From: Pelagibius sp050330205
Lineage (GTDB): Bacteria > Pseudomonadota > Alphaproteobacteria > Kiloniellales > Kiloniellaceae
DNA length: 64,000 bases
Assembly: GCA_050330205.1 (NCBI GenBank)
Contig: JBHJOA010000029.1
Location: forward strand, 1 to 64,000
Direction: 5' to 3'
Below the pieces are notes generated by a model, which had not been told where the DNA came from, did no database searches, and saw nothing but the letters and a program-made list of their open reading frames with translations. Below, one piece after another: positions 35,169 through 44,680 of this stretch. Both the position numbers and the translations under genes were made by a program. The first letter of the stretch is position 1; each line of letters starts with the position of its first letter.

Positions 35169-36692
35169 ATGGCCGAAGTCTTTGACATCGTTGTGGTTGG
35201 CGGTGGCATCAACGGTGCCGGGATCGCCCGCGACGCGGCCGGCCGGGGCCTCTCCGTGTTGCTTTGCGAAAAGGACGACCTCGCCAGCGCCACCTCCTCG
35301 GCCAGCACCAAGCTGATTCACGGCGGCCTGCGCTATCTCGAGTACTACGAGTTCCGCCTCGTCCGCGAGGCGCTGATCGAGCGCGAGGTGCTGCTGCGCG
35401 CGGCGCCGCACATCATCTGGCCGCTGCGTTTCGTGCTGCCCCACAACAAGGGCTTGCGTCCGGCCTGGATGATCCGCCTCGGCCTCTTCCTTTACGATCA
35501 CCTGGGCGGTCGCAAGCTGCTGCCGGCCTCGCAGGGCATCGACCTGCGCCGCCACCCGGCCGGCGAGGCGCTGGAAGCCGACCTGCGCCGGGCCTTCGTG
35601 TACTCCGACTGCTGGGTTCAGGACTCGCGCCTGGTGGTGCTGAACGCCATCGACGCGGCCGAGCGCGGTGCCGAGATCCTGACCCGCGTCGAATGTCTCT
35701 CGGCCCGCCGCGACGGCGATCGCTGGCGCGTGGTGCTGAGCGACCGCCGCGACGGCAGCCGCCGCGAGGTCGAGGCGCGCGCCCTGGTCAACGCCGCCGG
35801 TCCCTGGACGGCCGAGTTCCTGGAACGCCGCGCCGGGCTCAACAGGGTGCAGTCGCTGCGCCTGGTAAAGGGATCGCACATCGTCGTGCCGAAGCTCTTC
35901 GACCACGATTTTCCCTACATTTTTCAGAACCCGGACGGCCGCATCGTCTTCGCCATTCCCTACGAGGACGACTTCACCCTCATCGGCACCACCGACGTCG
36001 ATTTCACCGGCGATGCCGGCGAGGTGGCGATCTCCGAGGAGGAGAAACGCTATCTCTGCGCGGCGGTGAACGCCTACTTCAAGCGCAAGATCTCGCCGGC
36101 CGACGTGGTCTGGACCTATTCCGGCGTGCGTCCGCTCTACGACGATGCGGCGGAGAGCGCCTCCTCGGCGACCCGCGACTACGTACTGGAAATGGACCAT
36201 GCCGCCGGCACCGCGCCGCTGCTCAGCATCTTCGGCGGTAAGATCACCACCTTCCGCAAGCTGGCCGAGCATGCGCTGGCCAGGCTGGAGGAGGGCTTGG
36301 GCCCGCTCGGGCAGCCCTGGACCGCGTCGGTGCCGCTGCCGGGTGGCGACATGCCGGGAGCCGATTTCGAAGGCTGCCTGGTCCGCTTCCGCCAGGCGCA
36401 CCCCTGGCTGCCGGACGATCTTTCGCGGCGCTACCTGCGCAATTACGGCACTCGTGCGCAGCTTCTGCTGGAAGGTGCCTCCGACCTGACCGGGTTGGGC
36501 GAATGCCTGGGCGACGGACTCTACGCCGCCGAGGCGCGCTACCTGATGCGCCGCGAGTGGGCTGATACCGCCGACGACATGCTGTGGCGCCGCTCCAAGC
36601 TGGGCCTGCATGTTTCCGAGGCGACCCGCCGCAACCTCGAGGCCTGGATCGCCCGCCAGGGCGCCGGCGCGGAACGGCAGGAGACGGCTTGA
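35169..36692 (+). CDS. glpD: Glycerol-3-phosphate dehydrogenase (FAD, respiratory)
   Basis: The 507-residue flavoprotein has the FAD motif DIVVVGGGINGAGIARDAAG, the family stretch STKLIHGGLRYLE, and FGGKITTFRKLAEHAL in its C-terminal half. It oxidises glycerol 3-phosphate to dihydroxyacetone phosphate, feeding electrons to quinone at the membrane. It is the first gene of a seven-gene operon; its stop codon overlaps the ATG of glpS (TGATG at 36690-36694). Confidence 0.96.
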   Translation: MAEVFDIVVVGGGINGAGIARDAAGRGLSVLLCEKDDLASATSSASTKLIHGGLRYLEYYEFRLVREALIEREVLLRAAPHIIWPLRFVLPHNKGLRPAWMIRLGLFLYDHLGGRKLLPASQGIDLRRHPAGEALEADLRRAFVYSDCWVQDSRLVVLNAIDAAERGAEILTRVECLSARRDGDRWRVVLSDRRDGSRREVEARALVNAAGPWTAEFLERRAGLNRVQSLRLVKGSHIVVPKLFDHDFPYIFQNPDGRIVFAIPYEDDFTLIGTTDVDFTGDAGEVAISEEEKRYLCAAVNAYFKRKISPADVVWTYSGVRPLYDDAAESASSATRDYVLEMDHAAGTAPLLSIFGGKITTFRKLAEHALARLEEGLGPLGQPWTASVPLPGGDMPGADFEGCLVRFRQAHPWLPDDLSRRYLRNYGTRAQLLLEGASDLTGLGECLGDGLYAAEARYLMRREWADTADDMLWRRSKLGLHVSEATRRNLEAWIARQGAGAERQETA

Positions 36693-37771
36693 TGAGCCTG
36701 GTTCTGCAGAACGTCAGCAAGCGGGTCGGCGCCGAGGAGCACATTCGCGACGTCAACCTGACGCTGGAGCACGGGTCGCTGAACGTGCTGCTGGGCCCGA
36801 CGCTCTCAGGCAAGACCTCGCTGATGCGCCTTATGGCCGGGCTCGACCGGCCGACCGCCGGCGACATCCTCGTCGACGGTCGCAGCGTCGTCGGTCTGCC
36901 GGTGCAGAAGCGCCGCGTGGCCATGGTCTACCAGCAGTTCATCAACTACCCGACGCTGACGGTCTACGAGAACATCGCCTCGCCGCTCAGGGTGGCCGGC
37001 GCCGACCGCAAGACCATCGACGGCAAGGTCCGGGACGCGGCCGAACTGCTGAAGCTGACGCCCTTCCTCGACCGCACGCCGCTGCAGCTTTCAGGCGGCC
37101 AGCAGCAGCGCACCGCCATTGCCCGCGCCCTGGTGAAGGAGTCCGAACTGGTGCTCCTCGACGAACCGCTGGCCAACCTCGACTACAAGCTGCGTGAGGA
37201 ACTGCGGGTCGAGCTGCCGCGCCTCTTCGGCGAAAGCGGCGCGATCTTCGTCTATGCCACCACCGAACCCCACGAAGCGTTGCTGCTGGGCGGCCGCACG
37301 GCGACGCTCTCGGAGGGCAGGGTGACGCAGTTCGGACCGACCATCGAGGTCTACGGCCGCCCTGCCGACCTCGTCACGGCGCAGACCTTCTCCGACCCGC
37401 CGCTGAACGTGGTGCCGATGCAAAAGGCCGGGGACCGCCTGAACTACGACGGCAAGTCGGTAACCGCGCCGCCGGGCGCCGCGGGCCTGGCCGACGGTCC
37501 CTACCAGGTCGGCATCCGCCCGCATCACCTGCAGCTGCGCGCGCCCGCCGGCGAGTCGATCGAGGTAACCGCCGAGGTCTCGACGACGGAGATCACCGGC
37601 TCCGAGAGTTTCATCCACGTCGAGCACGGCGGGTCGCGCTGGGTGGCGCTGATCCACGGCGTGCATCCGGTCGAGACCGGCGACCGCATCCCGGTGTTTT
37701 TCGACCCGGCGGGCTTCCTGATGTTCGACGCCGAGGGCCGCATGGTCGCCGCACCGGCGGGGAGGGACTGA
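36692..37771 (+). CDS. glpS: Glycerol ABC transporter ATP-binding protein GlpS
   Basis: The 359-residue ATPase has a variant Walker A GPTLSGKT, signature LSGGQQQRTAIARAL and Walker B LVLLDEPLANLD, with a C-terminal OB-type regulatory domain. The variant P-loop and order next to a second ATPase gene are typical of the rhizobial GlpSTPQV glycerol importer. GlpS and GlpT probably form a heterodimer. The switch histidine region reads YATTEPHEA instead of the usual VTHDQ-E form, so one composite ATP site may be weak. Confidence 0.92.
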   Translation: MSLVLQNVSKRVGAEEHIRDVNLTLEHGSLNVLLGPTLSGKTSLMRLMAGLDRPTAGDILVDGRSVVGLPVQKRRVAMVYQQFINYPTLTVYENIASPLRVAGADRKTIDGKVRDAAELLKLTPFLDRTPLQLSGGQQQRTAIARALVKESELVLLDEPLANLDYKLREELRVELPRLFGESGAIFVYATTEPHEALLLGGRTATLSEGRVTQFGPTIEVYGRPADLVTAQTFSDPPLNVVPMQKAGDRLNYDGKSVTAPPGAAGLADGPYQVGIRPHHLQLRAPAGESIEVTAEVSTTEITGSESFIHVEHGGSRWVALIHGVHPVETGDRIPVFFDPAGFLMFDAEGRMVAAPAGRD

Positions 37772-37773
37772 AG

Positions 37774-38859
37774 ATGGCGCGGATCACGCTCGGCAAGCTG
37801 GCCCACTCCTATCTCGCCAAGCCCCGGAGCGAGGCCGATTTCGCGGTGAAGGAGATCGACCATGTCTGGGAGGACGGCGGCGCCTATGCCCTCCTCGGTC
37901 CTTCCGGCTGCGGCAAGACCACGCTGCTGAACATCATCTCCGGCCTGCTGGTGCCGTCGCGCGGCCGGATTCTTTTCGACGACAACGACGTGACCCACCT
38001 GGCGCCGGAACAGCGCAACATCGCTCAGGTTTTCCAGTTTCCGGTCATCTACGACACCATGACGGTGGCCGAGAACCTGGCTTTTCCGCTGGCCAATCGC
38101 CGGGTGCCGAAGGACGAGATCCGCAAGCGGGTCGCCGAGGCGCTGGACATGCTCGGCCTCGCTGCCAAGGCCGACCGCAAGGCCCGGCGCCTGACCGCCG
38201 ACGAAAAGCAGAAGATCTCGCTCGGACGCGGCTTGGTGCGCTACGACGTCAACGCCATCCTCTTCGACGAGCCGCTGACGGTCATCGACCCGCACATGAA
38301 GTGGCAGCTGCGCACGCAGCTGAAGGTTCTGCACCGCCGCTTCGGCCACACCATGATCTACGTTACCCATGACCAGACCGAGGCGCTGACCTTCGCCGAC
38401 AAGGTGGTGGTGATGTACGAAGGCGAGGTCGTGCAGATCGGCACGCCGGCCGAACTCTTCGACGAGCCGGCGCATACCTTCGTCGGCTATTTCATCGGCT
38501 CGCCGGGCATGAACGTGGTGCCCTGCGAGGTCGCCGGCGACCGCCTGCGGCTCGGCGGCAAGGAGATCGCCCTGCAGCGCAGTTATCCGCGGCTCGAAGG
38601 GCGAACCGAGGCCGGCATCCGCCCGGAGTTCGTGCGCCTCGCGCCACCGGGCGCCGGACTGCCCATCGCCGTGACCAAGGTGGAGGACATCGGCCGCTTC
38701 AAGATCGTGCGCGCGAAGCTGGAGGGATACAGCTTCGATGCCGTGTTGCCGGAGGGCGCCGAGGTGCCCGAGGGGGCCAGCGCCGTGATCGATCCCGCAC
38801 GCATCAACATCTACCGCGACTCTCACCTGGTGCGCGCGCAAGCGGGCGGGGGAGCCTGA
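37774..38859 (+). CDS. glpT: Glycerol ABC transporter ATP-binding protein GlpT
   Basis: The 361-residue ATPase has a canonical Walker A GPSGCGKTT, Walker B AILFDEPLTVID, and switch VTHDQTEAL. The signature motif is degenerate (LTADEKQKISLGRGL rather than LSGGQ), complementing the defects in GlpS so that one full ATP site could form between the two. The C-terminal MalK-like domain (PGMNVVPCEV) is present. It starts 2 bases after glpS. Confidence 0.92.
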   Translation: MARITLGKLAHSYLAKPRSEADFAVKEIDHVWEDGGAYALLGPSGCGKTTLLNIISGLLVPSRGRILFDDNDVTHLAPEQRNIAQVFQFPVIYDTMTVAENLAFPLANRRVPKDEIRKRVAEALDMLGLAAKADRKARRLTADEKQKISLGRGLVRYDVNAILFDEPLTVIDPHMKWQLRTQLKVLHRRFGHTMIYVTHDQTEALTFADKVVVMYEGEVVQIGTPAELFDEPAHTFVGYFIGSPGMNVVPCEVAGDRLRLGGKEIALQRSYPRLEGRTEAGIRPEFVRLAPPGAGLPIAVTKVEDIGRFKIVRAKLEGYSFDAVLPEGAEVPEGASAVIDPARINIYRDSHLVRAQAGGGA

Positions 38860-38862
38860 GCC

Positions 38863-39722
38863 ATGGAAAAGACAGCCAACAACAAGGCGTGGTTCATGGT
38901 GCTGCCGGTGGTGGCGCTGGTGGCGCTGAACGCCATCATCCCGTTGATGACCGTGGTCAACTACTCGGTACAGGAGACCTTCGGCAATAACGTCTTCTTC
39001 TTCGAAGGTTCGCGCTGGTTCAGCGAGGTGCTGGCTTCCGACCGCTTCCATGCGGCGCTGCTGCGCCAGTTCTATTTCACCGGCGCCATCCTCGCGATCG
39101 AGATTCCGCTCGGCGTGGCCATTGCCCTGACCATGCCGCGCTCGGGCTTCTGGGCCTCGGTCTGCCTGGTGCTGATGGCGCTGCCGCTGCTGATTCCCTG
39201 GAACGTCGTCGGCGCCATGTGGAACATCTACGCGCTGCCCGACATCGGCCTTCTGGGTTACGGGCTCAACTGGCTGGGGTTCTCCTACGACTTCACCCAG
39301 AACCGGACGTCGGCCTGGTTCACCATCATCCTGATGGACGTCTGGCACTGGACGTCGCTGGTGGTGCTGCTGGCCTACGCCGGCCTGCAGTCGATCGACG
39401 ACAACTACTATCGGGCGGCGCAGATCGACGGCGCCTCGCGCTGGGCGGTGTTCCGCCACATCCAGCTGCCGAAGATGAAGCACGTGCTGACCATCGCCGT
39501 GCTGCTGCGCTTCATGGACTCCTTCATGATCTACACCGAGCCCTTCGTGCTGACCGGCGGCGGGCCGGGCAACTCGACGACGGTACTGTCGATCGACCTC
39601 GTGAAGGCCGCGCTCGGTGAGTTCAACCTGGGGATCGCGGCGGCGATGAGCATCATCTACTTCCTGATGACCCTGCTCGTCTGCTGGCTGTTCTACACGA
39701 TCATCATGCAGGGAGAGAAGAA

Positions 39723-39726
<4 letters not shown>
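38863..39726 (+). CDS. glpP: Glycerol ABC transporter permease GlpP
   Basis: The 287-residue permease has six membrane helices and the EAA loop YYRAAQIDGASRWAVFRHIQ that docks to the ATPases. It belongs to the carbohydrate-uptake MalF-type group. It starts 3 bases after glpT and overlaps glpQ by ATGA (39723-39726). Confidence 0.93.
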
Positions 39727-40523
<797 letters not shown>

Positions 40524-40525
40524 CC

Positions 40526-40807
40526 ATGGGTCTCACATGGATGGCCTGGACCTGGCAGACGGCCACCTTCTTCGGGGTGATCGCGCTGCTGCTGATCGGC
40601 ATGACGCTCTGGGAACTGAAGCGGCCCGGCGGCGACCCGCGGCACGGCGTGCTCGGGCTCGACACGACCCGCGGCGACCGGCTGTTCATCTCGCTGCTCG
40701 GCAGCGCATACATCCATCTCGGCTGGTTGGCTCTCGCCGCCGGACCGCTGTGGTGGGCGCTTGGACTGTCCCTGGTCTACGCGTTCCTGGTGTTTCGTTA
40801 CGTCTAG
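40526..40807 (+). CDS. glpU: DUF2160 small membrane protein of the glycerol operon
   Basis: The 93-residue protein has two to three hydrophobic segments (TATFFGVIALLLIGMTLWEL, then LHLGWLALAAGPLWWALG-like) joined by a polar loop with HGVLGLDTTRGDRLF. This matches the DUF2160 protein found between glpQ and glpV in rhizobial glycerol operons, whose function is unclear. It follows glpQ by 2 bases. Confidence 0.9.
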   Translation: MGLTWMAWTWQTATFFGVIALLLIGMTLWELKRPGGDPRHGVLGLDTTRGDRLFISLLGSAYIHLGWLALAAGPLWWALGLSLVYAFLVFRYV

Positions 40808-40821
40808 TGGGTTTTAGGGAT

Positions 40822-40844
40822 GGTGCGGCGTTGTTTGCCGCATC
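40822..40844 (+). promoter_or_regulatory. Intercistronic hairpin between glpU and glpV
   Basis: TGCGGC and GCCGCA pair across a 7-base loop GTTGTTT, extended by wobble pairs. No T tract follows. It sits before the binding-protein gene and may protect a glpV mRNA segment, giving the high binding-protein level usual for ABC importers. Confidence 0.5.
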
Positions 40845-40880
40845 GAGTGTCGTCAACAAAAAATGCAAGGGAGGTATCGC

Positions 40881-42614
40881 ATGCGAAGATATCTAATGAC
40901 GACGGCAACGGTCCTTGCCATTGTGGCAAGCACGGGCGCCGCCAAGGCCGACATGGCCGCCGCCGAAAGGTGGGTGGACAACGAATTCCAGCCCTCGGTG
41001 CTCTCGCGCGCCGAGCAGATTGCCGAGATGGAGTGGTTCATCAAGGCGGCGGAACCCTTCCGCGGCATGGAAATCAACGTGCTCTCGGAGACGATCCCGA
41101 CGCACAGCTATGAGTCGGAAGTCCTGACCAAGGCCTTCGAGGAGATCACCGGGATCAAGGTGAATCACCAGGTTCTCGGCGAAGGCGAGGTGGTGCAGGC
41201 GGTTCAGACCCAGATGCAGACCGGGCGTAACCTCTACGACGCCTACATCAACGACTCGGACCTGATTGGCACGCACTCGCGCCTCCAGCTCGCCCATAAT
41301 CTGACCGATTGGATGGCCGGCGAAGGCAAGGACGTGACCAACCCGATGCTCGACATCGACGATTTCATGGGCATCTCCTTCACCACAGGTCCGGACGGCA
41401 AGGTCTACCAACTGCCGGACCAGCAGTTCGCCAATCTCTACTGGTTCCGAAAAGACTGGTTCGACCGGCCTGAGCTCCAGGCTCAGTTCAAGGAGATCTA
41501 CGGCTACGATCTCGGGGTGCCGGTCGATTGGTCGGCCTACGAGGACATCGCCGAGTTCTTCAGCGTGCACGTGAAGGAGATCGACGGCGTGCGCGTCTAC
41601 GGCCACATGGACTACGGCAAGCGTGCACCGGACCTCGGCTGGCGCATGACCGACGCCTGGCTTTCCATGGCCGGCGCCGGCTCCAAGGGCCTGCCGAACG
41701 GCCGTCCGATCGACGAGTGGGGCATCCGCATGGAGGAAGGCTCCTGCAACCCGGCGGGGGCCTCGGTGACCCGCGGTGGTGCGACCAACGGCCCGGCGGC
41801 CGTCTATGCCATCCGCAAGTGGGACGAATGGCTGCGTCAGTATGCGCCTCCGGGGGCGGCCAGCTACGACTTCTACCAGTCGCTGCCGGCGCTGAGCCAG
41901 GGCAACGTGGCCCAGCAGATCTTCTGGTACACGGCCTTCACCGCTTCCATGGTGGCGCCGAAGTCGGAAGGCAATAACACCGTCGACGACGACGGCAACC
42001 CGCTGTGGCGGATGGCGCCGAGCCCGCACGGTCCCTATTGGGTTGAAGGCATGAAGCTCGGTTATCAGGATGCCGGTTCCTGGACCCTCCTGAAGTCGAC
42101 TCCGGTCGAACGCTCCAAGGCGGCCTGGCTCTATGCCCAGTTCGTCGTCTCCAAGACCGTGGACGTGAGGAAGAGCCATGTCGGCCTCACCTTCATCCGC
42201 GACTCCTCGGTGCGGCACGATAGCTTCACCGAGCGGGCGCCGAAGCTCGGCGGTCTGGTCGAGTTCTACCGCTCGCCCGACCGTGTCCTGTGGACGCCGA
42301 CCGGCGTCAACGTGCCGGACTATCCGAAGCTGGCCCAGCTCTGGTGGCAGCAGATCGGTGACGTGAACTCCGGCGCCTTCACGCCGCAGGAGGCCATGGA
42401 CCGGCTGGCCGGCGAGATGGACCAGGTGATGGCCCGCATGCAGCAGGCCGACGAGCAGGCCAACGTCTACGGCGGTTGCGGTCCGCGCCTCAACGAGGAG
42501 AAGGCCGCCTCGGAGTGGCTCGGCCGGCCCGACGGCCCGAAGGCCAAGCTCGACAACGAGAAGCCTCAGGGCGAGACCATCGCCTACGAGGAGATCATCA
42601 AGCGCTGGCAGTAA
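40881..42614 (+). CDS. glpV: Glycerol ABC transporter substrate-binding protein GlpV
   Basis: The 577-residue periplasmic protein has a signal peptide (MRRYLMTTATVLAIVASTGAAKA) and a large type-1 extracellular binding fold with LSETIPTHSYESEVL and QPDQQF-like loops. At nearly 600 residues it matches the unusually large GlpV family rather than typical sugar-binding proteins. The ATG at 40881, not 40863, is chosen because AAGGGAGG precedes it. It ends the operon; a hairpin and strong terminator follow. Confidence 0.92.
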   Translation: MRRYLMTTATVLAIVASTGAAKADMAAAERWVDNEFQPSVLSRAEQIAEMEWFIKAAEPFRGMEINVLSETIPTHSYESEVLTKAFEEITGIKVNHQVLGEGEVVQAVQTQMQTGRNLYDAYINDSDLIGTHSRLQLAHNLTDWMAGEGKDVTNPMLDIDDFMGISFTTGPDGKVYQLPDQQFANLYWFRKDWFDRPELQAQFKEIYGYDLGVPVDWSAYEDIAEFFSVHVKEIDGVRVYGHMDYGKRAPDLGWRMTDAWLSMAGAGSKGLPNGRPIDEWGIRMEEGSCNPAGASVTRGGATNGPAAVYAIRKWDEWLRQYAPPGAASYDFYQSLPALSQGNVAQQIFWYTAFTASMVAPKSEGNNTVDDDGNPLWRMAPSPHGPYWVEGMKLGYQDAGSWTLLKSTPVERSKAAWLYAQFVVSKTVDVRKSHVGLTFIRDSSVRHDSFTERAPKLGGLVEFYRSPDRVLWTPTGVNVPDYPKLAQLWWQQIGDVNSGAFTPQEAMDRLAGEMDQVMARMQQADEQANVYGGCGPRLNEEKAASEWLGRPDGPKAKLDNEKPQGETIAYEEIIKRWQ

Positions 42615-42645
42615 GCCGGTACACGAATCAGCCATCGGCTGATGG

Positions 42646-42665
42646 GCCCGGGCTTCGGCCCGGGC
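42646..42665 (+). terminator. Stable UUCG hairpin after glpV
   Basis: GCCCGGGC-TTCG-GCCCGGGC is a perfect 8-base stem with an extra-stable tetraloop 32 bases after the glpV stop. No T tract follows; it may protect the transcript 3' end or aid termination at 42722. Confidence 0.75.
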
Positions 42666-42721
42666 TCGCCGCTTGACGCAGCAGACTTGCGCTCAAGCAG
42701 CATTTTCCTCCATAGGACTTC

Positions 42722-42752
42722 GGGGGCGGTCTCACGACCGCCCCCATTTTTT
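42722..42752 (+). terminator. Rho-independent terminator of the glp operon
   Basis: GGGGGCGGTC and GACCGCCCCC form a perfect 10-base stem with loop TCAC, followed by six T residues (42747-42752). The T tract is only on the plus strand, so it ends the glp transcript; the convergent gene ends 8 bases further on. Confidence 0.95.
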
Positions 42753-42759
42753 CGCGGGA

Positions 42760-43782
42760 TCAGCGTCCGCCGGCCTGGGCCGCGCTGACGAGCGCGGCGA
42801 GCAGCGCGAGGTCGATGCCTTCGCCGGGCGGCAGGTCGCGGTCGCGCCGGAAGGCCGCGGCCGCAGCCCCCAGCCTGCCGCCGGAGACCTCGTAGCCGAG
42901 TGAGGCCAGCAGATCGGTGGCGGTCGCCGTCGGCTGGCCGCGCACCTGGCTTTGGCCGGCAGGCGCCTGCGTGCGCCCCAGGCGGGCGCCGCCAATGGCG
43001 TTCCCGGTGAGGCGCGCCAGGTTGTCGCCTTCGGCGGGCGTGGAGATATAGAAGTCGGCCAGCACCCGCAGCTCGCCATCGGTCGCGACGAAGGTCGGCA
43101 GGGCGAGCTCGCTCGGCGTCGCCTCGCAGAGCCGCACCAGCCCGGCCTCCGACTCGTCGCAGCCGAAGTGCAGGCTGACGGCATGCGGCCAGTCGGCGCG
43201 GTAGCCGGCGCGCAGGTAGGCAGTGCCGACGCCGCGCGCGGCCTGCTGCAGCCGGGCGCTGTCCCATTCCAGCCCGAGCCAGCCGGTCGCGTTGCCGAGC
43301 GGCTGCTGCAGCGTGACGAGGGCCCAGTTGTTGGTGATGTTGCTGAGGCTGGTGCCGGCCCGGGGGTTGAAACCCGGCGCCACGGAAAAGTCCGCGATCT
43401 TGGAATCGGCGAGGTAGCTGTCCCGCTGGTAGGCAGCGATGAAGTGCAGCTCCTGCGGCTGCCACCAGCGGCCCTCGCGGGCGGCATAGAGGCAGCGTGC
43501 CTGGGTCAGGACATGCTGCGGGCCGATGACGACGCCGGTGCAGAAGCCCGTGCCGGCGAGATTGACCCGGCCGAGGGCGCTCCAGGGATACTCCCGAGCA
43601 TCGGCGATCATCCGGCCGCCGAGCGACGCGGCCTGCGGTGCCGTATCGGGCGCCAGGCTCGCCGGCGGCTGCGCACCCGGCTGCTGCTGCGGTTGAGCGC
43701 ATGCCTGCAGAAGGACCAGCAGCCCCGCCGCCACGGCGAGCTGCACCGACGGTGGGAACGCTGCGTTGCGGAAATCCGACAT
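42760..43782 (-). CDS. Trypsin-fold lipoprotein lacking catalytic triad, with C-terminal peptidoglycan-binding-like domain
   Basis: The 340-residue product starts with a lipoprotein signal (LLVLLQAC, cysteine 28). Residues about 55-245 follow a trypsin-like layout, but the histidine of the usual TAAHC is R96 (LTQARC), the aspartate position is N152 (TNNWALVTL), and the GDSGGP region reads CEATPSELALP with L226 at the serine. All three catalytic residues are thus replaced. The C-terminal 50 residues (TDLLASLGYEVSGGRLGAA) resemble a peptidoglycan-binding repeat. It is probably a non-enzymatic binding protein in the envelope. It is divergent from the small secreted protein gene. Confidence 0.8.
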   Translation of the reverse strand: MSDFRNAAFPPSVQLAVAAGLLVLLQACAQPQQQPGAQPPASLAPDTAPQAASLGGRMIADAREYPWSALGRVNLAGTGFCTGVVIGPQHVLTQARCLYAAREGRWWQPQELHFIAAYQRDSYLADSKIADFSVAPGFNPRAGTSLSNITNNWALVTLQQPLGNATGWLGLEWDSARLQQAARGVGTAYLRAGYRADWPHAVSLHFGCDESEAGLVRLCEATPSELALPTFVATDGELRVLADFYISTPAEGDNLARLTGNAIGGARLGRTQAPAGQSQVRGQPTATATDLLASLGYEVSGGRLGAAAAAFRRDRDLPPGEGIDLALLAALVSAAQAGGR

Positions 43783-43997
43783 ATCGTGCTCCTTCGGGCC
43801 GCGGGGGTCGCGGGCTGCAGCGGCCGCCCCCGTACCTGCCCTCCACCGCCTCCAGACTAGCGGAATCCGCCGCGGCCGTCCTGCTTCCCGTCATCGCTGG
43901 GCCTCGGAGCGTCGCGGTCGCGACATTTTGAATCCAAGCGGCGGGGATCGCGTGGCATACTCCGGGCCGGCCGATCGCGACGATAACCAGGGAGTCC

Positions 43998-44510
43998 ATG
44001 ATGATGCCGATGCTATGCCGACTTGCCGCCGCCGTCCTGTTCACGACGGCGCTCGCGTCCGCCGCGCAGGCTCAGAGCGAGGTCCAGCCGCCCGCCCGCG
44101 TCATCGGCGGGCCGCTTGCCGGCGTCAATGTGGTGCAGATGAGCGTCGCCCCGCTCAGCGAGCAGAGCCGCGCCTGCGGCATGACCGCCGACCTGATGCT
44201 CGATTCGTTCCGGCAGCCGCTGGCCGAGAAGAACATCGTCGTCCAGCAGTCCGCCCATGTGTGGATCCAGCTGAAGGCGACGACCCTGCGCTACGAAGGC
44301 GACGTCTGCATCAGCTACGTCGAGGCCCTGGCGCTGCAGAACACCCGGTATTTCGACCGCCTGACGGAGACGGAGCGCAGCGGCAGGGTGCTGCTGTGGA
44401 GCGACGCGGGCCTCTTCGTGACCGGCGTTTCCAACCACGGCGTCACCACCAATGTCGGTTGGCGCGACCTCGCCCGCAGCTTCGTGCGCAAGTGGGAGAT
44501 GGACCGGTAA
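43998..44510 (+). CDS. Small secreted protein of unknown function
   Basis: The 170-residue protein has a Sec signal peptide (LAAAVLFTTALASAAQAQ) and a mature domain of about 145 residues with two cysteines, in SRACGMTADLM and GDVCISYVE, that could form a disulfide. Three close ATG codons (43998, 44001, 44007) make the exact start uncertain. I do not recognise the family. It is followed by a good terminator and is divergent from the inactive protease-like gene, so the two may be functionally linked. Confidence 0.75.
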   Translation: MMMPMLCRLAAAVLFTTALASAAQAQSEVQPPARVIGGPLAGVNVVQMSVAPLSEQSRACGMTADLMLDSFRQPLAEKNIVVQQSAHVWIQLKATTLRYEGDVCISYVEALALQNTRYFDRLTETERSGRVLLWSDAGLFVTGVSNHGVTTNVGWRDLARSFVRKWEMDR

Positions 44511-44545
44511 CACCCTTTCTCCGCGTCGCGCGGCGACCCGGGAAT

Positions 44546-44577
44546 GCCCCCGCCGAGGTTCTCCCGGCGGGGGCTTT
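44546..44577 (+). terminator. Rho-independent terminator
   Basis: GCCCCCGCCG and CGGCGGGGGC form a 10-base stem with a 9-base loop, followed by a short T tract (TTT). It lies 35 bases after the secreted protein gene. Confidence 0.85.
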
Positions 44578-44680
44578 CGGCTTTCCGGTCCGGCGATGAC
44601 GGCGGCGGCTGCCGGGTCGCGGGAAGGATTCATCAAGAATTGGCCGGCTAGAGTATCGCCGGAACAGTGAGCGAAAAGCC

